This document shows, piece by piece, positions 45,285-54,112 of a stretch of 64,000 nucleotides of DNA; positions within the stretch are counted from its first letter, which is position 1; each line of letters starts with the position of its first letter. A model generated the notes under the pieces. It worked only from the letters and a program-made list of their open reading frames with translations. It ran no database searches and had not been told where the DNA came from. The position numbers were made by a program, and so were the translations under genes. Source of the stretch: Sphingobacterium kitahiroshimense (GTDB lineage: Bacteria; Bacteroidota; Bacteroidia; Sphingobacteriales; Sphingobacteriaceae); NCBI RefSeq assembly GCF_025961315.1, contig NZ_JAOQNK010000001.1, positions 3,720,001-3,784,000 on the forward strand, given 5' to 3'.

Positions 45285-47357
45285 ATGAAGAAAATACCAA
45301 CTGGTAAAATAACCCCAAAACCGCCCAAGTTTAATGTCATGTGGCTTAGTTTTGCTTTGATATTGGTTTTTTTTGCCCTACAATACGTTTTTAGTGATAA
45401 TTCGGCTAAAAAAATCACGTACAGTGAATTTGAATCTACCATTTTACCAACAGGTGATGTAGAAAGATTAGAAGGTACTAAGAAAAATGATCTTGTACAT
45501 ATTGATGTTTATATCAAGAAAGATCGTTTAAAAGATGAAAAATATAAAAATGTGGCTCCAGGAGCAAATGCATTGTCATTGAACCCTGAAGTAGGCCCTC
45601 AATATTACTTTACTGAAGCTTCGGCTGATATTTTAGCTTCAAACTTAAAAGCGGCGCAAGAAAATCTTCCTGCAGGTACGCCGCGATTAAGTGTAAGTTA
45701 TGAAGATCGTTCTAACCCATGGGCTAATTATTTTGTGACCTTTATTTTACCACTTGTTGTGATGGTATTATTATGGTTATTCTTGATGCGTCGTATGAAT
45801 GGAGGTGGCGCTGGTGGTGGCGGTCAGATATTTAATATTGGTAAATCTAAAGCACAGCTGTTTGATAAAGAGTCTTCCATTAATATTACTTTTAATGATG
45901 TTGCAGGTTTAGAAGAAGCCAAACAAGAAGTAATGGAAATTGTGGATTTCTTGAAAAACCCGCGCAAATACACAAATTTAGGTGGTAAAATTCCTAAAGG
46001 AGCATTATTAGTTGGCCCTCCAGGAACCGGTAAAACGTTACTTGCAAAAGCTGTGGCAGGTGAAGCACAAGTTCCTTTCTTCTCATTATCAGGTTCTGAT
46101 TTTGTTGAGATGTTTGTGGGTGTTGGTGCTTCTCGTGTCCGTGATTTGTTTAAGCAGGCAAAAGAAAAAGCACCATGTATCATCTTTATCGATGAGATTG
46201 ATGCTATAGGCCGTGCGCGTGGTAAAAACTCCATGATGGGCGGTAATGATGAACGCGAAAACACTCTAAATCAGCTTCTTGTTGAGATGGATGGTTTTGG
46301 AACGGATTCAGGTGTTATTATTTTAGCAGCGACCAACCGTATTGATGTATTAGATAGTGCATTGTTGCGTCCAGGACGTTTTGATAGACAGGTTTCTATT
46401 GATAAACCCGATTTAATCGGTCGTGAGCATATTTTTAAAGTTCACTTGAAACCATTAAAGTTATCGGAAGAAGTTGATGCTAAAAAACTGTCTGCACAAA
46501 CTCCGGGATTTGCTGGTGCAGAGATTGCCAATGTTTGTAATGAGGCGGCTTTAATTGCAGCACGTAAGAATAAGACAGAGATTGATATGCAAGATTTTCA
46601 AGATGCGGTAGATCGTGTTATTGGAGGTCTTGAGAAAAAAAATAAAATCATTTCACCAGAAGAGAAGAAAATTGTTGCTTACCATGAGGCCGGCCATGCG
46701 ATTGCAGGTTGGTTCTTAGAGCATGCTGATCCATTGGTGAAAGTGTCTATCGTGCCTCGTGGAGTTGCTGCACTGGGATATGCGCAGTATTTACCAAGGG
46801 AACAGTTTTTATATACTACTGAGCAGTTAGTTGATAGTTTGTGTATGACGATGGGTGGCCGTGTAGCTGAAGATATTACATTTGGACGTATATCTACTGG
46901 TGCACAAAATGATTTGGAAAGAATCACAAAATTAGCATATGCTATGGTTGCTATCTATGGTATGAATGATAAGGTTGGTAATGTTTCATTCCGTGACGGA
47001 TCTGAACAATTTCATAAACCTTATTCTGACAAAACGGCAGAGTTAATTGATTCTGAGGTACGTAATTTAATTACTGACGTTTATGCAAGAACAAAACAGT
47101 TATTGTTAGATAAACAAGAAGGTTTAGTTGCGATTGCCGAAAAACTATTAGAGAAGGAAATCTTATTTCAAAGTGATCTGGAAGAAATATTGGGAAAACG
47201 CCCTTTTGATACAAAAACAACGTATGATGAGTTTGTGAATAGTGGAGATGGTGGCGGTGTTCCGCAAACAGATCTTCCATTAGATGTGTTACCTGAAGAG
47301 GCGAGCAGCGCAGAACCAAAAGTAGGTATTAAAGAAGAGGATAATCCAAACACATAA
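45285..47357 (+). CDS. ftsH: ATP-dependent zinc metalloprotease FtsH
   Basis: A membrane-anchored protease that degrades unassembled membrane proteins and regulators. The 690-residue protein has two N-terminal membrane segments (about residues 15-33 and 147-167) flanking a periplasmic domain, a glycine-rich linker, the AAA+ module with Walker A GPPGTGKT (near 243-250) and Walker B CIIFIDEIDAIG (near 299-310), the second region of homology ending in RPGRFDRQV, and the zinc-binding HEAGH near residue 467. The acidic tail ending in EEDNPNT is not conserved. A terminator follows. Confidence 0.98.
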   Translation: MKKIPTGKITPKPPKFNVMWLSFALILVFFALQYVFSDNSAKKITYSEFESTILPTGDVERLEGTKKNDLVHIDVYIKKDRLKDEKYKNVAPGANALSLNPEVGPQYYFTEASADILASNLKAAQENLPAGTPRLSVSYEDRSNPWANYFVTFILPLVVMVLLWLFLMRRMNGGGAGGGGQIFNIGKSKAQLFDKESSINITFNDVAGLEEAKQEVMEIVDFLKNPRKYTNLGGKIPKGALLVGPPGTGKTLLAKAVAGEAQVPFFSLSGSDFVEMFVGVGASRVRDLFKQAKEKAPCIIFIDEIDAIGRARGKNSMMGGNDERENTLNQLLVEMDGFGTDSGVIILAATNRIDVLDSALLRPGRFDRQVSIDKPDLIGREHIFKVHLKPLKLSEEVDAKKLSAQTPGFAGAEIANVCNEAALIAARKNKTEIDMQDFQDAVDRVIGGLEKKNKIISPEEKKIVAYHEAGHAIAGWFLEHADPLVKVSIVPRGVAALGYAQYLPREQFLYTTEQLVDSLCMTMGGRVAEDITFGRISTGAQNDLERITKLAYAMVAIYGMNDKVGNVSFRDGSEQFHKPYSDKTAELIDSEVRNLITDVYARTKQLLLDKQEGLVAIAEKLLEKEILFQSDLEEILGKRPFDTKTTYDEFVNSGDGGGVPQTDLPLDVLPEEASSAEPKVGIKEEDNPNT

Positions 47358-47368
47358 ATTTTTAATTC

Positions 47369-47402
47369 TACAGCGCTTCTGAAAAGAAGCGCTGTATTTT
47401 TT
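47369..47402 (+). terminator. Rho-independent terminator after ftsH
   Basis: A 12-bp perfect stem TACAGCGCTTCT (47369-47380) and AGAAGCGCTGTA (47385-47396) with a GAAA loop, followed by six T. It lies 11 nt beyond the ftsH stop. Confidence 0.9.
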
Positions 47403-47416
47403 ATCAATTCCACCGA

Positions 47417-48064
47417 ATGAATGTTAAAAATAGCAGCAGCAAAGAGCAGATGCTTAGCAAAATAAGAAAAGCTCTGTTAGAAAAGACAGAAAATCCACAT
47501 CCCAAATTTCAGAAGGCACCTTTATATCAGGAGGAAGATGAGCTTGTGGATGTGACCTTTGCACGCGAATTAACAGCAGTAGGGGGGAAGTTTTTGTATT
47601 GTGATGGCGAGATTGAACTGATTGAGAATTTGATTAATCTGACGGAGGAAAATAATATTAAAAAGATATTTACCTGGGAAAAAGGAGTTCAAGACCTTTT
47701 AAACCCTTACGGTTTTCCTATACATACGGATGAAATTGAATTTGATGCAGCCGATGCAGGGATAACTTCTTGTGAAGTTATGATTGCGCGTAACGGTAGT
47801 ATCATGGTCAGCAATGCTAATGCATCAGGACGTAGATTGGGAATCTATCCGCCCATCCATATTGTTATTGCAAAAGCCTCGCAGATGGTCTGGGATATTA
47901 AAGATGCATTATCCTATATGCAGCGTCGCTACGGTAATGAAATGCCCACAATGGTTTCGACAGTCACTGGACCTTCCCGTACAGCAGATATCGAAAAACG
48001 CCTGGTCCTGGGGGCTCATGGACCAAAAGAATTATATGTTTTATTATTAGAGGATCGTTTTTAA
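47417..48064 (+). CDS. LUD domain (LutC-like) protein
   Basis: A 215-residue protein with the LUD domain found in LutB/LutC lactate-utilisation proteins. Typical segments are AADAGITSCEVMIARNGSIMV (in part) near residues 114-134 and the C-terminal GPSRTADIEKRLVLGAHGPKEL (in part) near 185-206. No lutA or lutB gene is nearby; it lies alone after ftsH and 4 nt before a rhomboid gene, the usual place in relatives, so a role in lactate oxidation is not assured. Confidence 0.85.
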   Translation: MNVKNSSSKEQMLSKIRKALLEKTENPHPKFQKAPLYQEEDELVDVTFARELTAVGGKFLYCDGEIELIENLINLTEENNIKKIFTWEKGVQDLLNPYGFPIHTDEIEFDAADAGITSCEVMIARNGSIMVSNANASGRRLGIYPPIHIVIAKASQMVWDIKDALSYMQRRYGNEMPTMVSTVTGPSRTADIEKRLVLGAHGPKELYVLLLEDRF

Positions 48065-48068
48065 TTAT

Positions 48069-48692
48069 ATGATACAGGAATACCTTTTTTTAACTCCAGT
48101 TGCGAGTATTATCTTTGCTTTGACAGTGGCTTCAAGTATCTATAGTTTTTCAAATCCTCAAGTATTGGGAGAGATGATGTTACATCCTTATAGTATATAT
48201 CGTAAAAAACGCATTTATACTATTTTAACCAGTGGCATGGTTCATAAAGATTGGGGGCATCTCCTTTTTAATATGATCACATTTTATTATTTCGGATTTG
48301 GCTTAGAAAAAATATTGATCCAGGTCAGTGATTGGGGGCACCTTCAATTTGCAATCATTTATATTTCCAGTTTAATACTGAGTGATATTCCTACCATTTT
48401 CCAGCACAAAAATAATCCGGGCTATTATAGTTTAGGTGCTTCGGGAGCAATCTGTGCCGTTTTATTTAGCTATATCATGTTTGATCCTAAAATGATGCTC
48501 GGTATCTTTATGATCATTCCAATGCCAGCTTATATATTTGCCGTACTTTTTCTTGGTTACTGTATTTGGGCATCTAAAAATTCAAAAGACGGTGTCAACC
48601 ACGATGCGCATTTATTTGGAGCAATCTCTGGAGTGATTATTACCTTGTTGCTCTATCCATGGATTTTTAAACATTTTATAAGTCAATTTTAG
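48069..48692 (+). CDS. rhomboid-family intramembrane serine protease
   Basis: A 207-residue membrane protein with about six helices. The rhomboid catalytic pair is visible: serine in YSLGASGAICAVLF (GASGA near residues 123-127) and histidine in NHDAHLFGAISG (near 177-188). An oxyanion-supporting HxxxN appears as HLLFNMITF near 63-71. It cleaves membrane proteins; targets unknown. Its stop and the stop of the convergent YifB gene are only 2 nt apart, with no terminator between them. Confidence 0.88.
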   Translation: MIQEYLFLTPVASIIFALTVASSIYSFSNPQVLGEMMLHPYSIYRKKRIYTILTSGMVHKDWGHLLFNMITFYYFGFGLEKILIQVSDWGHLQFAIIYISSLILSDIPTIFQHKNNPGYYSLGASGAICAVLFSYIMFDPKMMLGIFMIIPMPAYIFAVLFLGYCIWASKNSKDGVNHDAHLFGAISGVIITLLLYPWIFKHFISQF

Positions 48693-48694
48693 CA

Positions 48695-50233
48695 TTATCC
48701 TGCCCAGTTCTCGCGGTCTAAGCTTCTATATTGTATTGCTTCAGCGAGATGATGATTCTGGATGTTGGTTTCTTGTTCCATGTCGGCGATTGTTCTAGCT
48801 ACTTTTAAGATGCGGTCATATGCTCTTGCTGATAAACCTAATTTCTCCATGGCAACTTTAAGGAGCTGTGTTCCCTGCTGATCTATCTGACAGCGTTCAC
48901 GAACCTGAGTACTGCTCATTTGAGCATTATTATGGATTTCACTATACTGTTTAAAACGTTCGTTTTGAATTTTTCTGGCAGCAATGACACGTTGTCGAAC
49001 CACGATGCTTTTTTCTGATGTTTCATTAGATACAAGCTCTTTAAATGCTACCGGTGTAACTTCCACGTGGAGATCGATCCGATCCAGTAGTGGTCCTGAT
49101 ATCTTGCTTAAATAACGTTGCACGGTATTGCTTCCACATATGCATTCTTTTTCGGGATGATTGTAATACCCACATGGGCATGGATTCATGGCAGCAATTA
49201 ACATAAAGCTTGCTGGATAATCGACCGAAAATTTTGCTCTTGAGATTGTAATATTCCGAGACTCCAATGGTTGTCGCATCACTTCAAGTACAGTTCTTTT
49301 AAACTCAGGAAGTTCATCCAGAAATAAAACACCATTATGTGATAATGAGATCTCTCCAGGTTGAGGAGTTGCGCCGCCCCCGACCAGAGCAACATCAGAA
49401 ATGGTGTGATGGGGAGACCGAAAGGGCCTAGTTGTCATCAACGATTCCTTGGCTAAAAGCTGTCCTGCAACAGAGTGAATTTTGGTGGTCTCTAATGATT
49501 CTTCTATTGTTAATGGTGGTAAGATCGTCGCTAATCGCTTTGCCAGCATTGTTTTACCTGCTCCTGGCGGACCTATTAAAATAACGTTGTGACCGCCGGA
49601 TGCCGCAATTTCTAAAGCTCTTTTAATGTTTTCCTGACCTCTAACATCACCAAAATCAGTTTCAGCATGATCGATTTTGTTTAAAAACTCTTCTTCAATA
49701 TTGATAGCAGTTGGCTTAAGGTCATACTTGTCGTTAAAAAAATCCACTACTTCCGTCAGATTATCAACTCCGAATATTTTAAGATTTGATACAATTGCGG
49801 CTTCTCTTGCATTTGTATTCGGAAGAATAATTCCTTTAAAATTATCCTTAAGCGCCTGAATAGCGATTGGTAACACTCCCTTTATAGCTTGAATCTTACC
49901 ATCTAGTGATAGCTCTCCCAATATCAGATAATCCGTTAATTTGTCCGCATTAATTTGATTAGACGAAGCCAGTATTGCTGTCGCAATTGCAAGATCATAA
50001 GCTGAGCCTTCTTTGCGAATATCTGCTGGGGCAAGATTGACAACGATTTTTTGTCTGGGCATGCGAAGACCGCAAGACACAATGGCACTTTCTATGCGCT
50101 GTAAACTTTCTTTGACAGCATTATCGGGCAATCCAACAATATAATATCTTGTTCCTGCTGTGATATTTACTTCAACAGCTACACTCGTGGCTTCAATGCC
50201 ATATACTGCACTACTATAGGTTTTTGTTAACAT
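48695..50233 (-). CDS. YifB/ComM family Mg-chelatase-like AAA+ ATPase
   Basis: A 512-residue ATPase of the YifB/ComM family. It has an N-terminal Lon-like S5-fold domain (about residues 20-150), a Mg-chelatase-type AAA+ module with Walker A GPPGAGKTMLAKR near 221-233 and LFLDELPEF near 302-310, and four cysteines near 344-360 (CPCGYYNHPEKECIC) typical of the family, then a C-terminal domain. ComM promotes branch migration during natural transformation in some bacteria; whether it does so here is inferred from homology. Confidence 0.92.
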   Translation of the reverse strand: MLTKTYSSAVYGIEATSVAVEVNITAGTRYYIVGLPDNAVKESLQRIESAIVSCGLRMPRQKIVVNLAPADIRKEGSAYDLAIATAILASSNQINADKLTDYLILGELSLDGKIQAIKGVLPIAIQALKDNFKGIILPNTNAREAAIVSNLKIFGVDNLTEVVDFFNDKYDLKPTAINIEEEFLNKIDHAETDFGDVRGQENIKRALEIAASGGHNVILIGPPGAGKTMLAKRLATILPPLTIEESLETTKIHSVAGQLLAKESLMTTRPFRSPHHTISDVALVGGGATPQPGEISLSHNGVLFLDELPEFKRTVLEVMRQPLESRNITISRAKFSVDYPASFMLIAAMNPCPCGYYNHPEKECICGSNTVQRYLSKISGPLLDRIDLHVEVTPVAFKELVSNETSEKSIVVRQRVIAARKIQNERFKQYSEIHNNAQMSSTQVRERCQIDQQGTQLLKVAMEKLGLSARAYDRILKVARTIADMEQETNIQNHHLAEAIQYRSLDRENWAG

Positions 50234-50472
50234 ATAATTGGTCTAACTGATCATTAAAGTTAATAAAAAGGTTTAACTATTTCTTGAGAATTATTTTTTT
50301 CCTTTGAAGAACGGCATGAAGTTGTGGTTTTAGATAAGATACATTATATTGTAGTAATTGATATTTATCATATGTCAAAAAATAATTGGTTTTGGCAAAC
50401 GATTTGCTACTCTATTTGTATTATTAATGAATAGAACGGATTGCAAAGAATTAACATTTAAAGTTTAAGAAT

Positions 50473-50742
50473 ATGAATGATACTAGTAAAGTAGTAGTGG
50501 CATTATTGGCAGGGTTAGCTGCCGGAACCGCTTTAGGAATTTTATTCGCACCTGATAAAGGAACAGAGACAAGAGACAAGTTAAATGAATCATTAGCAGA
50601 TTTGGGAGATGCTATCCGTGAACGCGCAGAAGAGCAGTTTGATCAGCTAAATGACTTCAAGGAAAAAATAGTTTCAACCCTTAAAACAAAAATCAATAAA
50701 GGGGAAGAAATCTTCGAAGACGAAATAACAGAACACGCGTAA
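50473..50742 (+). CDS. YtxH domain-containing protein
   Basis: An 89-residue protein with an N-terminal membrane segment rich in small residues (VVALLAGLAAGTALGILFAP, about 6-25) followed by the YtxH-type DKGTETRDKL and a long charged helix, probably coiled coil. YtxH proteins are linked to general stress in Firmicutes; the role in Bacteroidota is unknown. It starts a three-gene cassette with a holin-X-like membrane protein and an uncharacterised protein. The upstream TCTATTTG at 50411-50418 is a one-mismatch -7 box. Confidence 0.88.
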   Translation: MNDTSKVVVALLAGLAAGTALGILFAPDKGTETRDKLNESLADLGDAIRERAEEQFDQLNDFKEKIVSTLKTKINKGEEIFEDEITEHA

Positions 50743-50787
50743 GTGGCTGTTGTTTTAGAGCTTAAAAAAATATTATAGATCATATTA

Positions 50788-50817
50788 TCAGAGGCTAAAA
50801 AAGCCTCTGATTGTTAA
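50788..50817 (+). other. hairpin after the YtxH gene
   Basis: A 9-bp stem TCAGAGGCT (50788-50796) and AGCCTCTGA (50802-50810), followed by TTGTTAAAA, a weak T-tail. It may partly terminate transcription and favour expression of the YtxH gene over the two genes downstream. Confidence 0.5.
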
Positions 50818-50828
50818 AATAAAAATAA

Positions 50829-51248
50829 ATGGAAGAAGAAAAATTCTCGCTTAGTGGAACATTCCAAAAGACCAAGGAATATTTAGATTCGCAATTAAAT
50901 TTAATTCGGCTAAAGACCGTTGAGCGATCTTCCCGTTTGATCGCAAGCTTAATTGTCGATGGAGCAAAAATTATTTTAACCTTATTTATTATATTTTTCC
51001 TTTGTCTTGCCCTTGGTTTTTATTTGGGAGAAGTATTAGGTAGTAATTCTTTAGGATTTTTAGCTACAGCCGTAATATTTTTGGTGATACTGTTACTGAT
51101 TTGTGTATTAGAGCCAAAATTAGAGACCAAATTTATGGATTTATCTATCCGCAGATTCTCTGCAAAATGGGATGATGAATCAGATGAAGAAGAAAATAAT
51201 TTGAAACAAGAAAACTTAGAAGATGACGAAAAAAAGCAAAATTCATAA
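50829..51248 (+). CDS. phage-holin-X-like (Actinobacterial holin-X family) membrane protein
   Basis: A 139-residue protein with an amphipathic N-terminus, two adjacent membrane helices (about residues 44-70 and 74-98) and a strongly acidic, probably cytoplasmic tail. The pattern fits the holin-X-like family, which in chromosomal settings is not a phage lysis protein. Its end overlaps the next gene by 26 nt, which suggests coupled translation. Function unknown. Confidence 0.75.
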   Translation: MEEEKFSLSGTFQKTKEYLDSQLNLIRLKTVERSSRLIASLIVDGAKIILTLFIIFFLCLALGFYLGEVLGSNSLGFLATAVIFLVILLLICVLEPKLETKFMDLSIRRFSAKWDDESDEEENNLKQENLEDDEKKQNS

Positions 51249-51732
51249 CCTCGCAGAGCTTAAGGCAGAAATCGCGCGTCTCAAGATTTTGAAGAACGAA
51301 CAGGAAGCGTATTTAAAGTCTCAAGTTAAATTATTGAATCATAAAATAGAGACACCTGTACGTATTTTTAATGCGCTTAAATCTAATATTCCGGGTGCAA
51401 ATATCATATCAGGCCTTTTTGCTTCGACAAAAAATAGCGGTGGCACTAACTCAGACTGGGTAACTAAAGCCCTGCGCATTGGTGTGCCTTTTGTTATGAA
51501 CAGATTTTTCTTTAAAAAAGCTGGTGTTTTGAAAAAGGCTCTTCTTCTGTTAGCTTCGGAAAAAGCTCTTGGTCAGGTTAATCAAGATAAAATTTCAAGT
51601 ATTATCGAGAAAGTAACAGATTTTATTAAACCAAAAAAGAATAAGAAAAAAAAGGTTGATATGGAGAAGCTTCCAGTAGTAGAAGATCAGGTGAATGAAT
51701 ATGGTATACCTTCCTATAGTGAAACTTATTAA
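51223..51732 (+). CDS. uncharacterised protein of the YtxH/holin-X cassette
   Basis: A 169-residue protein with no domain that I recognise. It begins with a helical, coiled-coil-like segment (about residues 8-45, LAELKAEIARLKILKNEQEA in part), then a hydrophobic patch around 82-118 that contains possible membrane-associated helices, and a very basic stretch (KPKKNKKKKVD) near 145-155. It overlaps the upstream membrane-protein gene by 26 nt. Its presence with YtxH and holin-X-like genes suggests a shared envelope function; this is inference. Confidence 0.72.
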   Translation: MTKKSKIHNLAELKAEIARLKILKNEQEAYLKSQVKLLNHKIETPVRIFNALKSNIPGANIISGLFASTKNSGGTNSDWVTKALRIGVPFVMNRFFFKKAGVLKKALLLLASEKALGQVNQDKISSIIEKVTDFIKPKKNKKKKVDMEKLPVVEDQVNEYGIPSYSETY

Positions 51733-51975
51733 TGAGGATAACTGTTTCCTTCAGTACTATTGACCAAAGCCAGATGTTGGCTTTATTAATGAATTGCTGG
51801 CGATAGCTATTTTTCTTTTGTCATTCTATTGCTAATAATATTTAGCTGTTTCATAAAAGCTATCCCTACTTATTTTATAAGATGAATTTTTGAATGTTGC
51901 AATGACATTTACGATTTCATGATCTCTTGGCTAAACTTTGATCGGTCATACTCCCCACTTAATTTTACTATACTA

Positions 51976-52005
51976 TTGATTACTGCAAGAATAAGATTAT
52001 TTTTG
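51976..52005 (+). promoter_or_regulatory. promoter of trmB
   Basis: TTG at 51976-51978, a 19-bp spacer and TATTTTTG at 51998-52005, a consensus Bacteroidota promoter. The expected start gives a leader of about 13 nt. Confidence 0.68.
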
Positions 52006-52022
52006 CAGGATATTTTATTATA

Positions 52023-52679
52023 ATGGGTAAAGACAAACTTAGAAAATTTGCAGAAATTGGTACTTTTGACAACGTCGTAGAACTTGATGCAGGTAAAGCG
52101 CTTAAAGGTCAATGGGCTAAAACGCATTTTAAAAATGATAATCCAATTGTTGTAGAGTTGGCTTGTGGAAAAGGTGAATATACTGTCAATTTGGCGAAGC
52201 TTTTCCCTGAAAAGAATTTTATTGGTGTTGACTATAAGGGTAACCGGATTTGGAGAGGAGCAAAAACTGCTATTGAAGAAGGTATTACTAATGTTGGATT
52301 TCTACGTATTCAGATTGAAACGATTTTAGAATATTTTGCAGAAAATGAAGTTTCCGAAATCTGGATTACATTCCCAGACCCACAACCGCAGGATAGCCGT
52401 GAGAAAAAAAGACTGACCAATCCAACTTTCCTAGGCCGTTATAAGTTTGTTTTAAATGATGGTGGATTTATGAACCTGAAAACTGACAATGATGGTTTTT
52501 ATAATTATACTTTAGAACAGATTGAAATCTTAGGATTGCCTAAACATGTCGAAACAGCAGATTTGTATCATTCTGATTTAGTAGATGAGGTTCTGTCTAT
52601 TAAAACATATTATGAGAAGAAATATTTGGCTGTTGATAAAAATATAAACTATGTTAAATGGTCATTTGATCAGATATAA
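52023..52679 (+). CDS. trmB: tRNA (guanine-N7)-methyltransferase
   Basis: Methylates G46 in the variable loop of tRNAs using S-adenosylmethionine. The 218-residue protein has the SAM-binding VELACGKGEYTVNLAK near residues 41-56, FIGVDYKGNRIWRGAK near 64-79 and the TrmB signature WITFPDPQPQDSREKKRL near 116-133. Single-gene unit with its own promoter and a strong shared terminator downstream. Confidence 0.96.
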   Translation: MGKDKLRKFAEIGTFDNVVELDAGKALKGQWAKTHFKNDNPIVVELACGKGEYTVNLAKLFPEKNFIGVDYKGNRIWRGAKTAIEEGITNVGFLRIQIETILEYFAENEVSEIWITFPDPQPQDSREKKRLTNPTFLGRYKFVLNDGGFMNLKTDNDGFYNYTLEQIEILGLPKHVETADLYHSDLVDEVLSIKTYYEKKYLAVDKNINYVKWSFDQI

Positions 52680-52699
52680 TTCTTTTCTGAAATGCATTT

Positions 52700-52748
52700 C
52701 ATAAATAAGAAGGCTCCATCCGGTTAGGATGGAGCCTTCTTATTTATG
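52700..52748. terminator. bidirectional terminator trmB / trhO
   Basis: A 22-bp perfect stem (52700-52721 with 52727-52748) with a 5-nt loop GGTTA. The core AGGCTCCATCC is flanked by AT-rich arms. The right arm includes the trhO stop codon, so the hairpin overlaps the end of that gene. Confidence 0.88.
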
Positions 52749-53739
52749 CTTCAACTTGCGCTTTAGGAGGAAAGTTTTTATGTTTTCTTTTGCTTATTTT
52801 TTCGATGTTGACCGGTTGAGGTATCTTAACATAGTAGCCTGTACCATCATAGGTGCGTTTCAACGGATCTTCTTGGCAAGCTGTTGAGCAACAGCCTTCA
52901 AGTTTTTCACCACATTCATCACATTGTGTGAAATGCTCATTGCAGATTGGGCTGGCACAGTTAATCATCTTCGGTGTTTCTTTTCCGCAGTTCTTACATT
53001 TTGAAACTACAACAGGATTTACAGAGTTGACATCAACAGTAACCCTGTTATCAAAGACATAACATTTACCATCGAAGTCTTTACCTCCGGCCTCTTTACC
53101 ATATTTGATAATACCACCATGTAGTTGATAGACATCTTCGAAACCTTCTGCAAGTAATAGCGCTGATGCCTTTTCACATTTGATACCGCCAGTACAGTAG
53201 GTTAAGATTTTTTTGCCTTTATATTTTTCGAGTTCTTTAACTTTTTCAGGGAATTCTCTGAAATTTTCAATGTCTAAAGTAACTGCATTTCTAAAATGAC
53301 CAACATTATGTTCATAATTAGAGCGTACATCAAGAACAACAACATCATCTCGGTCTTTCATTTCCATGAAGTCTTTAGGTTCAAGATGTATTCCTGTTTT
53401 CTGAGTGGGGTCAATAATTTTTGGATCCCGTAAACCCGAGTGAACAATTTCGGTTTTGTAACGGCAGTGCATCTTAATAAAAGATGGTTCCGTAACATCG
53501 TCTATTTTAAACTCGGTATGATTAAATCTTCCATCGGCATAAAGGGCATCCATATACGCTTGGCAAGACTCTGGTGAACCCGAAACCGTTCCGTTAAGAC
53601 CTTCGTCTGCAACGATAATACGTCCAACTAAATTTAATGATTTACAAAATTCTAAATGATCTGCCGCAAATTTTTCAGCGTCAGCGATAGGACTGTAGCA
53701 ATAGTACAGTAAAGTTTGATATTGTGCCATAGTTTTCAT
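52744..53739 (-). CDS. trhO: tRNA uridine(34) hydroxylase TrhO (rhodanese family)
   Basis: TrhO (YceA) hydroxylates uridine 34 of certain tRNAs with molecular oxygen. The 331-residue protein has an N-terminal acylphosphatase-like domain (GLNGTVSGSPESCQAYMDAL in part), a rhodanese domain with the active-site cysteine in LTYCTGGIKCEKA, and a C-terminal cysteine-rich part (CKNCGKETPKMINC, CNEHFTQCDECGEKLEGCC) as in the family. An ATG three codons downstream (53730) is an alternative start. It has its own promoter. Confidence 0.93.
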   Translation of the reverse strand: MKTMAQYQTLLYYCYSPIADAEKFAADHLEFCKSLNLVGRIIVADEGLNGTVSGSPESCQAYMDALYADGRFNHTEFKIDDVTEPSFIKMHCRYKTEIVHSGLRDPKIIDPTQKTGIHLEPKDFMEMKDRDDVVVLDVRSNYEHNVGHFRNAVTLDIENFREFPEKVKELEKYKGKKILTYCTGGIKCEKASALLLAEGFEDVYQLHGGIIKYGKEAGGKDFDGKCYVFDNRVTVDVNSVNPVVVSKCKNCGKETPKMINCASPICNEHFTQCDECGEKLEGCCSTACQEDPLKRTYDGTGYYVKIPQPVNIEKISKRKHKNFPPKAQVEA

Positions 53740-53782
53740 TGATACCGCTGCAAACGGCGTTTAATGCAAATGAATTATAGGG

Positions 53783-53813
53783 CAAATTTAGTTAAAAATT
53801 GGAAATTATACAA
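53783..53813 (-). promoter_or_regulatory. promoter of trhO
   Basis: On the minus strand TTG (53813-53811), a 20-bp spacer and TAAATTTG (53790-53783). The leader would be about 40 nt. Confidence 0.65.
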
Positions 53814-53896
53814 TTTTTAACGTTTTCTCATCGACCTTTGAAGAACAAATATCATGATGAAACATAAAAATAAAACGGTGAAATAAATAATATTCG

Positions 53897-54112
53897 TCAC
53901 TTTTTCTTTAATGGCTCTAGTAGGTACTCGAGTCCATTTAATTTTATCTCATATAATGTACCCAATTGAATACCTAGCTTTCCTGGAGGGAAACCTTTTT
54001 GGTGGAACCATACCAGATAAGGTTCGGGTAAGTTACAGAGCGTATAGCCTTGGTATTTTCCAAAAGGCATTTTAACGGTTACAAGTTCAGTAAGTATTTC
54101 TGGATTCATCAT
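53897..54112 (-). CDS. DUF3820 family protein
   Basis: A 71-residue protein of the DUF3820 family, recognised by MPFGKYQGYTLCNLPEPYLVWF (in part) near residues 15-36. The family resembles small domains found in exonuclease-related proteins and has no firm function. It starts at the last base of the GT2 gene's stop, so it is the last gene of the glycan operon, probably by chance of position rather than function. Confidence 0.85.
   Translation of the reverse strand: MMNPEILTELVTVKMPFGKYQGYTLCNLPEPYLVWFHQKGFPPGKLGIQLGTLYEIKLNGLEYLLEPLKKK

Noticed and set aside
45824..46264. 146-codon minus-strand frame inside ftsH
   Set aside because: Antisense of the conserved FtsH AAA+ domain; coding potential comes from the real gene.
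50829..51248. Prophage remnant because of the holin-like protein
   Set aside because: No other phage genes nearby; holin-X-like proteins are common as chromosomal envelope proteins.
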